Shown here piece after piece: positions 7,539 through 17,713 of a DNA stretch of 64,000 nt. Numbering within the stretch: the stretch's first letter is position 1; every line of letters starts with the position of its first letter. Source of the DNA: Janthinobacterium sp051380875 (GTDB lineage Bacteria; Pseudomonadota; Gammaproteobacteria; Burkholderiales; Burkholderiaceae_D). Below the pieces are notes generated by a model. It saw only the letters and a list, made by a program, of their open reading frames with translations. It searched no databases and was not told where the DNA came from. The position numbers were made by a program, and so were the translations under genes. The stretch is taken from assembly GCF_051380875.1 (NCBI RefSeq), contig NZ_JBNYXW010000013.1:128594-192593 (forward strand), given 5' to 3'.

Positions 7539-9401
7539 TTACACCGTGCCAGTGCCTTGGCGGCGGTCGAGGAACAGGCTGTTGCCGTGGATTTTCTTTG
7601 CCTGCTTCTTCGCTTCGGCCGCCTGGGTGGCGATCTGGTGGTGCGTGTAGTACTGGTGCGCTTCGACCTTAATGACGCCCAGCGACAGGCTGATCAGCGA
7701 GTAAAACACTTTCTTGCCTTGCCGGTCTTCGCTGATGTAGCCGCCCCGTTCGCAGTCGCCCGTGCTGTAATAGGCGGGGATGGCGCTGGCAAAGCGCTCC
7801 AGCATGGCCTGGCAGCGCGCTTCCCAGTCTTCGCTCTGGAATAAAATCATGAAATCGTCGCCACCGATATGGCCGATGAAGTCGCGGTTCGGGTCGCAAT
7901 GGCCGCTGAGTATCTCGCCCGTCAGCTCGATCACGTCGTCGCCCTTGCGGTAGCCGTAGACATCGTTGAAGGGCTTGAAGTGGTCGAGGTCGCAATAGCA
8001 GACCCAGAAGCGGGCAGCGCTGTGCAGCAAACGGTCGATATGTTCGTTGATGGGCACGTTGCCGGGCAGCTGCGTGAGCGGGTTGGCGTAGCGCGCCGCG
8101 TTGATCTGCATCTGTGTGATTTCGCGCATCAGGTCGTGGCCCGTGCCCATGCCCAGGTAGCGCCCGTGCTCGGTAATGATGAAGCCGTTGAACAAATGGT
8201 GGGCGCTTGACTGCACCATGGTGTAGCTGAGTTCCTGCAAGCTCGTTTCGTGGTCGGCGATGAGGGGCTTGGCATCCATGAACAGGCTGCACGATTTCTT
8301 GCCGTACAGTTCGCGCTGGTAGGGGCGGGCGAAGTGGTCGATCATCTCGAAGCGGCTGATCAGGCCCAGCGGGACACCGTCGTCAACGACGGGGATGATC
8401 ATCAGTTTCGGTTCTTTCAGGAAAATGTCGTACACCTCGTTATTGTTGAGCTGCGGCGAGACGGCCGCCACGCGGTGCAGCAGCTTGCGGATGCTGGCGC
8501 CATTTTTGTCCAGGCTGTTGCGCTGCGGATACACGGCCACGCCATGGCGTCCCAGCGCCTGTACCACCTCGGCCGGCAAGGCGCGCGCCGGCACCATGTT
8601 GGGGCGGCCCAGGTGGTAGCCTTGGCCGAACGCCACGCCCAAGTCGCGCAAGACCAGCAATTCCGCCTGCGCCTCGATGCCTTCGGCGATCACCAGGGTG
8701 CCCGACTTTTCCGCGATTTCCTGGATCGAGCGCACGAATTGCAGTTTCACGGGGTCATGATTGATGCCCTGGATGAAATGCATGTCGATCTTCACGTATT
8801 CCGGCCGCAATTCCGACCACAGGCGCAGGCTGGAAAAGCCTTCGCCCAGGTCATCGATGGCGATCTGGAAACCCATGTTGCGGTAATGCAGCACCGCTTC
8901 GCGCATCAGCTCGTAATCATAGGTGGGCTGGTTTTCCGTCAGTTCGATGATGACGCGGTCCGGATTGATGCCGATGTGCTCGATGTATTCCAGCGTTTCG
9001 CCATGGCGCGCATTGCGCAGCAACAGGCATTCGGGGCTGACATTCAAGAACAGCTTGCCCGGCAGCTGTAATTCGGCAAAGCGTTCGAGCACCACCTGGC
9101 GGCATAGATGTTCCACTTCCAGGGTCAAGCCGTTCGCGCGCGCCACCTTGAACAGATTCATCGGCGCATGCAGGGGGCTGTCGGACGGCCCCCGTATCAA
9201 GCCTTCATAACCGATGATTTCGCCGCTCTGCATGTGGATGATCGGTTGAAACAGGGCGCTCAGCTTGCGCCCGGCCAGGATCTCGTGCAAGGCGTCCGTC
9301 CCTTCGATGGTCATGGCGGCGGGCGGCTTCAGGTACGCCACATTCGAGGGCGTCGCGGCGACCGGTGCAGAGGGGGCGGAGGGGAGAGCGAGAGTGGGCA
9401 T
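7539..9401 (-). CDS. EAL-CBS-GGDEF cyclic-di-GMP signalling protein
   Basis: 620 residues in the order EAL, CBS pair, GGDEF. The EAL domain (about 40-280) keeps the residues needed for cyclic-di-GMP hydrolysis: YEGLIRG (the EAL motif is EGL), LFLNVSPE, IELTEN, AIDDLGEGF, YVKID, VIAEGIE and GQGYHLGRP. A CBS-like linker follows (about 310-430). The C-terminal GGDEF domain has CDLDHFKPFND and IGGDDF, one change from the canonical signature, so cyclase activity is uncertain. No signal peptide or membrane segment is present. It most likely acts as a cytoplasmic phosphodiesterase tuned by nucleotide binding. It is monocistronic and convergent with the exonuclease gene. Confidence 0.88.
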   Translation of the reverse strand: MPTLALPSAPSAPVAATPSNVAYLKPPAAMTIEGTDALHEILAGRKLSALFQPIIHMQSGEIIGYEGLIRGPSDSPLHAPMNLFKVARANGLTLEVEHLCRQVVLERFAELQLPGKLFLNVSPECLLLRNARHGETLEYIEHIGINPDRVIIELTENQPTYDYELMREAVLHYRNMGFQIAIDDLGEGFSSLRLWSELRPEYVKIDMHFIQGINHDPVKLQFVRSIQEIAEKSGTLVIAEGIEAQAELLVLRDLGVAFGQGYHLGRPNMVPARALPAEVVQALGRHGVAVYPQRNSLDKNGASIRKLLHRVAAVSPQLNNNEVYDIFLKEPKLMIIPVVDDGVPLGLISRFEMIDHFARPYQRELYGKKSCSLFMDAKPLIADHETSLQELSYTMVQSSAHHLFNGFIITEHGRYLGMGTGHDLMREITQMQINAARYANPLTQLPGNVPINEHIDRLLHSAARFWVCYCDLDHFKPFNDVYGYRKGDDVIELTGEILSGHCDPNRDFIGHIGGDDFMILFQSEDWEARCQAMLERFASAIPAYYSTGDCERGGYISEDRQGKKVFYSLISLSLGVIKVEAHQYYTHHQIATQAAEAKKQAKKIHGNSLFLDRRQGTGTV

Positions 9402-9738
9402 AGGAGGGCGTGGAGGGCACGGCCGCTGGACGGGCCATGAACATGTTGCCGATAATAAAGAAGATTTATGACCGCTTGATGAAACGTATTTGCTTTTGAT
9501 ATTGTTTCTCGCAGAGTCCCCAGTCGTGTCCAGTTTGCCGATTCAGGCCGAAAGCGCGCTTTAGCATGGTGATACCCCATAGTTTTCCAAATAAACGACG
9601 GCAAATCCGGCACATAACTGTGCATTAAAAGTGGCAATCCGCGCTATGATTTCTTTTGGCGAAAGTCAACATAGGCAGGCGCCGCGTTTGCTTGGGCAGC
9701 CTGCTTTCCCCGACATCCAACAATGAGACAAACAACCC
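9402..9738. other. Divergent promoter region, no gene
   Basis: About 340 bp between the divergent EAL-CBS-GGDEF and prolyl oligopeptidase genes. I see no supported coding frame, RNA gene or clear dyad here. Confidence 0.5.
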
Positions 9739-11937
<2,199 letters not shown>

Positions 11938-11962
11938 TGCGCTAGCCGTTATCTGGTGGATA

Positions 11963-11996
11963 AAAGCGCGGGTGCAGTTGGCCCGCGCTTTTTTTC
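11963..11996 (+). terminator. Rho-independent terminator after prolyl oligopeptidase
   Basis: AAAGCGCGGG and CCCGCGCTTT pair around a short loop and run into seven T residues. Being A-rich on the left, it may also serve the convergent regulator gene. Confidence 0.85.
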
Positions 11997-12004
11997 GCCG
12001 CTTA

Positions 12005-12580
12005 CTATCTGTGTATGACGACGAGTAGTGCCTTGCCCTCGGTTTTTCCCAGGTTGCGGATGGTATGCGGCAAGTCGGCCGGATAGCGTGCCGTGCCGCC
12101 ATTCTTGACTTTTTTCTTCGCCGTGCCCACTTCCAGCTCTAGGTTGCCGTGAATCACCGTCAAATGCTCGGTGGTGCCCGGGTCGTGTGGCTGCGAGGCC
12201 AGTTCGCCGCCTGGCGCCAGGGTCACTTCATACCATTCGTATTTGCCGGCCAGCTCCATCGGCCCCAGGATGCGCAGCACGTAGCCCGCGTGGTCGCCGG
12301 GTAGGGTGGGGGTTTCGTGGGCGTCCGTGATGCGGATGGTTTCCACGGGTTTTTCCGCGCTGGAAAGCAATTCGCCGATTTGCACGCCCAGGGCGTTGGC
12401 CAGGCGCCAGGTGATGGCGATGGTGGGATTGGCTTTTTCGCGCTCGATTTGCGACAGCATGGACTTCGATACGCCCGCGATGCGCGACAAATCCTCCAGT
12501 GTCAGGCCGCGCGCCAGGCGCAGCCGTTGCAGGGTGGCGCCTACTTCAGGGGGAGAATTGGTCGAAATGCTGGTTTTCAT
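12005..12580 (-). CDS. XRE-cupin transcriptional regulator
   Basis: 191 residues from the ATG at 12580; upstream frame is open but has no homologous character. Residues about 14-70 form a Cro/CI helix-turn-helix (LRLARGLTLEDLSRIAGVSK, then MLSQIEREKANPT). Residues about 115-185 form a single cupin domain (HDPGTTEHLTVIHG and the later PADLPHTIRN). This is the usual layout of regulators that sense a small ligand in the cupin and bind DNA with the HTH. It is transcribed away from kbl-tdh-sdaA, and a 9-bp inverted repeat sits between them. It probably represses that operon and itself, with threonine, serine, glycine or a related metabolite as a plausible but unproven signal. Confidence 0.88.
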   Translation of the reverse strand: MKTSISTNSPPEVGATLQRLRLARGLTLEDLSRIAGVSKSMLSQIEREKANPTIAITWRLANALGVQIGELLSSAEKPVETIRITDAHETPTLPGDHAGYVLRILGPMELAGKYEWYEVTLAPGGELASQPHDPGTTEHLTVIHGNLELEVGTAKKKVKNGGTARYPADLPHTIRNLGKTEGKALLVVIHR

Positions 12581-12618
12581 CGGCAGTTGGCTTGCAAAGT
12601 TCAATAGGCTTGGGTAAT

Positions 12619-12654
12619 ATCCACTATATTGAATTTTAGTTCGACATAGTGGAT
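12619..12654. promoter_or_regulatory. Inverted repeat, candidate operator of the XRE-cupin regulator
   Basis: ATCCACTAT (12619-12627) and ATAGTGGAT (12646-12654) are perfect 9-bp inverted arms 18 bp apart, located 40 bp upstream of the regulator start and about 160 bp before kbl. The spacing between arm centres is 27 bp, about two and a half helical turns, which suits a dimer of dimers or two half-sites. Confidence 0.6.
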
Positions 12655-12763
12655 TTTGAGGAAAAACACGGAAACGTGTAGACTTCAAACAGCGCTTCAC
12701 GGTACAGCATACTGCGCGCACCGGTCAAGCGGCTGCTTTTCCCCTATGGCGGCCGCCACACGT

Positions 12764-12787
12764 ACAACAACACGCACAACAACACGC
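12764..12787 (+). repeat. Two 12-nt direct repeats in the kbl leader
   Basis: ACAACAACACGC occurs twice in direct tandem, followed by related CA-rich sequence up to the kbl ribosome site. It is an unstructured purine-poor leader segment. Confidence 0.5.
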
Positions 12788-12814
12788 ACACAACAGGGAC
12801 ACACAAGGATCATC

Positions 12815-14035
12815 ATGAGCGAGCAAGCGAAGAACACCTTTTTCAGCGGTCTGCAACAGAACCTCGATCAACTGCGCCAGCAAGGCCTGTACAAGCAAGA
12901 GCGCGTGATCGCCTCGCGCCAGGGCGCTGAAGTGATGTGCGACGATGGCCGTACCCTGATCAATATGTGTGCAAATAACTACCTTGGCCTGTCCGGCGAC
13001 CTGCAAACGCAGGAAGCGTCCATCGCCGCCACGCAAAAATACGGCTACGGTCTGTCGTCCGTGCGCTTCATCTGCGGCACGCAAACCGTGCACAAGGAAC
13101 TCGAACAAGCCATCTCCAGCTTCCTGGGCACCGAAGACACGATTTTGTACGCGGCGGCGTTTGATGCCAACGGCGGCGTGTTCGAACCCCTGTTCGATGA
13201 AAACGACGCCATCATCTCCGACGCGCTGAACCATGCTTCCATCATCGATGGCATCCGTTTGTGCAAGGCTGGCCGCTACCGCTACGCCCACAACGACATG
13301 GCCGACCTGGAAGTGCAGCTGCAGGCGGCCATTGCTGCCGGCAAGCGGCATAAAGTCATCGTCACGGACGGCGTGTTCTCGATGGACGGCACGATTGCGC
13401 AACTCGACAAGATCTGCGACCTGGCCGACAAATACGGCGCGCTGGTGATGATCGACGAATGCCACGCTTCCGGCTTCATGGGCGCGACGGGCCGCGGCAC
13501 GCACGAACACCACAATGTGATGGGCCGCATTGACATCATCACCGGCACCCTGGGCAAGGCCCTGGGCGGCGCCATGGGCGGCTTTACCTCGGCGCGCAAG
13601 GAAGTCATCGACACCCTGCGCCAGAAATCGCGCCCTTATCTGTTTTCGAATACCTTGGCGCCATCGATCGCTGGCGCTTCGCTGTCGGTGCTGGCCCGCC
13701 TGGCCAAGTCGACGGAATTGCGCGACCGCCTGCATGAAAACACGGCCTTCTTCCGCAGCGAAATCGAGCGCATCGGCTTCACCATCAAGCCGGGCACGCA
13801 CCCTGTCGTGCCGGTGATGCTGTTCGACGCTCCCGTGGCACAGAAGTTTGCCGCCCGCCTGTATGAACTGGGCGTGCTGGTGACGGGCTTCTTCTACCCG
13901 GTCGTGCCGATGGGCCAGGCGCGCGTGCGCGTGCAGCTGTCGGCGGCGCATACGCGCGAACAGCTGGTCACGGTGCTGGCCGCATTCAAACAGGCGGGCA
14001 CGGAACTGGGTTTGCTCAAGACCGCTACCAATTAA
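12815..14035 (+). CDS. kbl: Glycine C-acetyltransferase (2-amino-3-ketobutyrate CoA ligase)
   Basis: 406 residues from the ATG at 12815, which has an AAGGA ribosome site; the longer open frame upstream covers the CA-rich leader and is not coding. It is a fold-type I PLP enzyme of the alpha-oxoamine synthase family. The PLP lysine is Lys248 in GTLGKALGG, with IDECHASGF and SDALNHASIIDG also conserved. It splits 2-amino-3-oxobutyrate with CoA to glycine and acetyl-CoA, the second step of threonine catabolism. The next gene supplies the first step (threonine dehydrogenase). The operon kbl-tdh-sdaA lies opposite a cupin-XRE regulator. Confidence 0.96.
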   Translation: MSEQAKNTFFSGLQQNLDQLRQQGLYKQERVIASRQGAEVMCDDGRTLINMCANNYLGLSGDLQTQEASIAATQKYGYGLSSVRFICGTQTVHKELEQAISSFLGTEDTILYAAAFDANGGVFEPLFDENDAIISDALNHASIIDGIRLCKAGRYRYAHNDMADLEVQLQAAIAAGKRHKVIVTDGVFSMDGTIAQLDKICDLADKYGALVMIDECHASGFMGATGRGTHEHHNVMGRIDIITGTLGKALGGAMGGFTSARKEVIDTLRQKSRPYLFSNTLAPSIAGASLSVLARLAKSTELRDRLHENTAFFRSEIERIGFTIKPGTHPVVPVMLFDAPVAQKFAARLYELGVLVTGFFYPVVPMGQARVRVQLSAAHTREQLVTVLAAFKQAGTELGLLKTATN

Positions 14036-14069
14036 TAACAAGAAATAACAAGAATTTTAGGAACATAGC

Positions 14070-15035
14070 ATGGAACGCATCTTAGTCATCGGCGCAAACG
14101 GCCAAATCGGTAGTGAGTTGGTGGGCGCGTTGGCGCAGCAGCATGGCGCGGACAACGTCATCGCCAGCGACATCGGCACGAATAACCTGTACCAAGCCAA
14201 GCGCTACGCCCAGTTGAATGTACTGGACAAGGACGGCCTGGCCAACATCATCGCTGATGAGAGCATCACCCAGGTGTACCAGCTGGCAGCCATGCTGTCG
14301 GCTACGGGCGAAGCGGCGCCATTGAAGGCGTGGAGCCTGAACATGGATGGTTTACTCAATATCCTGGAACTGGCGCGCGAGCGCGGTGTAGCGGGCAAGC
14401 CGCTGCGCATCTTCTGGCCATCGTCGATCGCCGCCTTTGGCCCGAACACGCCGCAAGTCAATACGCCGCAAATGACGGTGATGGACCCGACCTCGATGTA
14501 CGGCATCAGCAAGCTGGCCGGCGAGCGCCTGTGCGAGTATTACTTCAATAAATATGGCGTGGATGTGCGCAGCATCCGCTACCCGGGCATCATCAGCTAC
14601 AAGTCGCCTCCGGGCGGCGGCACTACCGATTACGCCATCGCCATCTTCCATGCGGCGCTGCGCGGCGAGCGCTATGAATGCTTCCTGGGCCCGGACACCA
14701 CCTTGCCGATGATTTACATGCCAGACGCGATCCGCGCCACCATCGAACTGATGGACGCTCCCGTGTCGCACATCAAGATCCGTTCGTCCTACAATGTCGC
14801 CGGCGTGTCGTTCAACCCCGAGCAGCTGGCCAAAGCCATCGTGCATATGCTTCCCGACTTCAAGATCAGCTACAAGCCGGATAGCCGCCAGGCGATTGCC
14901 GACAGCTGGCCGCAAAGCCTGGACGACAGCACGGCCAGCGCCCACTGGGGCTGGAAGGCGCAGATCGGCGTCGCGCAGATGGTGACCGACATGCTGGCCA
15001 ACGTGGATGCAGGCCAGGCGGCCAAGGCTGCCTGA
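14070..15035 (+). CDS. tdh: L-threonine 3-dehydrogenase, SDR (NAD-dependent epimerase-like) type
   Basis: 321 residues. N-terminal Rossmann motif GANGQIG at residues 8-14; catalytic Ser119 in WPSSIAAFG, Tyr144 and Lys148 in SMYGISK. The sequence SATGEAAP..AWSLNMDGLLNIL and the RYPGIISYKSPPGGGTTDYA segment are characteristic of the short-chain, metal-independent threonine dehydrogenases known from Cupriavidus and Flavobacterium rather than the zinc-dependent E. coli Tdh. It oxidises L-threonine to 2-amino-3-oxobutyrate with NAD. It starts 34 bp after kbl, which consumes its unstable product. Adjacency to kbl makes the assignment firm. Confidence 0.93.
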   Translation: MERILVIGANGQIGSELVGALAQQHGADNVIASDIGTNNLYQAKRYAQLNVLDKDGLANIIADESITQVYQLAAMLSATGEAAPLKAWSLNMDGLLNILELARERGVAGKPLRIFWPSSIAAFGPNTPQVNTPQMTVMDPTSMYGISKLAGERLCEYYFNKYGVDVRSIRYPGIISYKSPPGGGTTDYAIAIFHAALRGERYECFLGPDTTLPMIYMPDAIRATIELMDAPVSHIKIRSSYNVAGVSFNPEQLAKAIVHMLPDFKISYKPDSRQAIADSWPQSLDDSTASAHWGWKAQIGVAQMVTDMLANVDAGQAAKAA

Positions 15036-15104
15036 AGCACCTGATGCACCTGAGGCACGCATCAGCATTGATAAAAAAACATACTAATATAAAGAGACAC
15101 ACTG

Positions 15105-16517
15105 ATGGATATGAGCGTATTTGACCTGTTTAAAATCGGCATCGGGCCGTCGAGTTCCCATACGGTGGGGCCGATGGTGGCGGCGCGGCGTTTTCTGGTC
15201 GAATACGGTCCGCTGGACCAGGTAGTGGGCGTTGAGGCGGCTCTGTATGGCTCGCTGGCGCTGACGGGCGTGGGCCATGCCACGGACAAGGCGGTCATCC
15301 TCGGCCTGATGGGAGAGACGCCGCAAGACGTGGCGCCCGATGCAGTCGACACCAAGCTGGCCGCCATCGCGACAGCCGGCGAAATCGCCTTGCTGGGCAC
15401 GCACGTGGTGCCGTTTACGGCGGCCACGGGCTTGATCTGGCACAAGAGCGAGTCTTTGCCCGAGCACCCGAATGGCATGCGGTTTACCTTGAAACTGGCC
15501 GATGGCAGCCGGGTCGACAAGGTGTATTACTCGATCGGCGGCGGTTTTATCCGCGAAGCCGAAGAAGTTCAAACTGCGGCGCAAGCCGAAGCCGAAGTGG
15601 AACCGGCGGCCGCCGCGCGCGTCGTCTTCCCGTTTGACACGATGGACCAGTTGCTGGCACATGGCGTGGAAAGCGGCCTGTCGATTCCGGAAATGCTGCG
15701 CGCGAACGAGTGCGTCAAGCGCAGCGACGCCGAATTGAACGAAGGCCTGGACCGCATCTGGCACGTCATGCGCGACTGCATCGCGCACGGCTTGCACACG
15801 ACGGGCAACCTGCCGGGCGGCTTGAACGTGAAGCGCCGCGCCGCCAAATTGTGGCGTTTGGCGCAGGATGCGAAAGAATCCGATAACCGCGCCAACGACT
15901 TGCCGCACGACGCCGTGCACCTGGTCAGCCTGTATGCGATGGCTGTCAACGAGGAAAACGCGGCTGGCGGCAGGGTCGTGACGGCGCCGACGAATGGCGC
16001 CGCTGGCATCATCCCGGCCGTACTGCGCTATTACGCGGAAGACTGCCGTCCCAGCGACCCGGTGGGCGGCGTGCGCCGCTTCATGCTGACGGCAGCGGCC
16101 ATCGGCATGCTGTGCAAGCGCAATGCCTCGATCTCCGGCGCCGAAGTGGGCTGCCAGGGCGAAGTGGGCGTGGCCTGCGCCATGGCGGCGGCGGGCCTGG
16201 TGGCGGCATTGGGCGGCACCAACGAGCAAATCGAAAATGCAGCCGAAATCGGCATCGAACACCATCTGGGCATGACCTGCGACCCGATCGGCGGCCTGGT
16301 GCAGATTCCCTGCATCGAGCGCAATGGCATGGGCGCCGTGAAAGCCATCACGGCCGCTTCGCTGGCGCTGAAGGGCGACGGCACGCATTTCGTCAGCCTC
16401 GACGAAGTCATCGAAACCATGCGCCAGACGGGCGCGGACATGCAGGACAAGTACAAGGAAACGTCTCTGGGCGGCCTCGCCGTCCACGTAATTACCGTCA
16501 ATCACGCCGCTTGCTGA
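15105..16517 (+). CDS. sdaA: L-serine ammonia-lyase (serine dehydratase), iron-sulfur type
   Basis: 470 residues, single-chain form with beta and alpha parts fused. The opening FDLFKIGIGPSSSHTVGP is the hallmark of the iron-sulfur L-serine dehydratase. The C-terminal part has GCQGEVGVACAMAAAG and GMTCDPIGGLVQIPC, which supply the conserved cysteines for the [4Fe-4S] cluster. It turns serine into pyruvate and ammonia. ATG at 15105 is used here; an in-frame ATG two codons later is an alternative. It is the third gene of the kbl-tdh-sdaA unit, so glycine made by Kbl may be routed through serine to pyruvate. Confidence 0.95.
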   Translation: MDMSVFDLFKIGIGPSSSHTVGPMVAARRFLVEYGPLDQVVGVEAALYGSLALTGVGHATDKAVILGLMGETPQDVAPDAVDTKLAAIATAGEIALLGTHVVPFTAATGLIWHKSESLPEHPNGMRFTLKLADGSRVDKVYYSIGGGFIREAEEVQTAAQAEAEVEPAAAARVVFPFDTMDQLLAHGVESGLSIPEMLRANECVKRSDAELNEGLDRIWHVMRDCIAHGLHTTGNLPGGLNVKRRAAKLWRLAQDAKESDNRANDLPHDAVHLVSLYAMAVNEENAAGGRVVTAPTNGAAGIIPAVLRYYAEDCRPSDPVGGVRRFMLTAAAIGMLCKRNASISGAEVGCQGEVGVACAMAAAGLVAALGGTNEQIENAAEIGIEHHLGMTCDPIGGLVQIPCIERNGMGAVKAITAASLALKGDGTHFVSLDEVIETMRQTGADMQDKYKETSLGGLAVHVITVNHAAC

Positions 16518-16689
16518 GGGCGACGAGATAAACCTACTGCGCAGCCCACTCTCGCGTCGGCGTTGCTCGCTACCTCGGCGGCCCCGTACCCTGGTACAGC
16601 TGCGCTACTCAACGCGATATCGGGCTTGCTCGCTACGGTTTCTCGCGCCGCCGTCACGTCCCGGGGGCTTGTGTAAAGGACGAATCCCC
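16518..16689. repeat. Unusual intergenic segment with internal repeat and hairpin
   Basis: TTGCTCGCTAC occurs twice (16563-16573 and 16626-16636), and GTACCCTGGTAC (16586-16597) forms a short hairpin. The segment lies between convergent sdaA and the AAA ATPase gene and has no coding frame. Its make-up resembles dispersed intergenic repeats, but copy number cannot be judged from one window. Confidence 0.35.
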
Positions 16690-17430
16690 TTAATCCTCCT
16701 CAAACAGCTGTTCCAGCCTTCTCGGATAATTATTCAGGAAATCGCGCGTCACGGCGAAGTGCTCGGTGTCTTCATATGCTACTTCGTGGATGCCGCCACC
16801 CGTAAACATCAGGATCTTCGCGTGCGGGTAGGCCAGTAGTATCGGCGAGTGGGTGGCGATGATCAGCTGCGAGTCGTCCTGCACCAGCTGGTGGATCACG
16901 GACAAAGCCGCCAGCTGGCGGCTGGGCGACAGCGCCGCCTCCGGTTCATCCAGCAAATACAATCCTTTTCCCCGCAGCTTGTTGATCAATGTCGCCATGA
17001 ACGCTTCGCCGTGCGACTGCGCGTGCAGCGACTTGCCGCCATAGCTTTCCAGGTATTCGGGCATGTCGTCCATGTAGGTGGCGACGTTGAAAAAGCTCTC
17101 GGCGCGCAAAAAATAACTATCGTCGGGTTTCTTGTAGCTTTTGCTCAGGCGCAGATGCGCGTGCAGGCCCGATTCCTGGTCCGATGGCTGCGTGATACGC
17201 ACGCTGCGCGTGCCGCCATCCTTGCCAAAGCCCAGCGCCACGGCCAGCGCTTCGAGCATGGTGGACTTGCCGCTGCCGTTTTCGCCGACGAAAAACGTCA
17301 CGTCGCGGTGGAACTCCATGTACTGAAAATCGCGGATGGCCGGGATGGTGAACGGATAACGCTCCAGGTCGACGATGGCGCCGGGGCGCAGCGCAGCGCT
17401 TTGCAGATACGGTTTTTTACTCAGCGGCAT
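16690..17430 (-). CDS. AAA family ATPase (standalone, ABC-like)
   Basis: 246 residues from the ATG at 17430; ATGs at 17448 and further upstream are possible but the sequence before MPLSKKPYLQ does not look conserved. Walker A is GENGSGKST, Walker B is GLYLLDEPEAAL, and an H-motif IATHSPIL follows, as in SMC/RecF-like and AAA_21 ATPases. The short length leaves only a small insertion between the A and B motifs, with no nuclease or coiled-coil arm. Its role is unknown. No partner gene (nuclease, toxin) lies beside it, so I do not call it a defence gene. It is divergent from thrC. Confidence 0.75.
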   Translation of the reverse strand: MPLSKKPYLQSAALRPGAIVDLERYPFTIPAIRDFQYMEFHRDVTFFVGENGSGKSTMLEALAVALGFGKDGGTRSVRITQPSDQESGLHAHLRLSKSYKKPDDSYFLRAESFFNVATYMDDMPEYLESYGGKSLHAQSHGEAFMATLINKLRGKGLYLLDEPEAALSPSRQLAALSVIHQLVQDDSQLIIATHSPILLAYPHAKILMFTGGGIHEVAYEDTEHFAVTRDFLNNYPRRLEQLFEED

Positions 17431-17713
17431 ACCGGTTTTCGACTCCATCAATGGCCACGCCATGTGGCAACAGGCGCAGTGTGGCGCAAATTGGCCGCGC
17501 ACGCCAGCGCGCACGCCGGCCATCGTCGCCTGGCTTGATCTGATGCCATTATGTGTGGTTTGACAACGGCGCGGCTCTCCAATTGTCACATCCGAATTGT
17601 TACATCCAAATACGGCTTGCACGACGCGATTCGCCTTGAACGGCCGCTCGCACTATAATATCCGCTGCCATTCATGATCAACCGCACTCAGCTCAACTGG
17701 ACTCTTCAAATTT

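Noticed and set aside
12656..12814. N-terminal extension of kbl by 53 codons
   Set aside because: The extension is low-complexity leader sequence; the ATG at 12815 has the ribosome site and matches the family start.
16690..17430. AAA ATPase as a defence-system component
   Set aside because: No nuclease, toxin or second subunit is adjacent, and similar lone ATPases are common in ordinary chromosomes.
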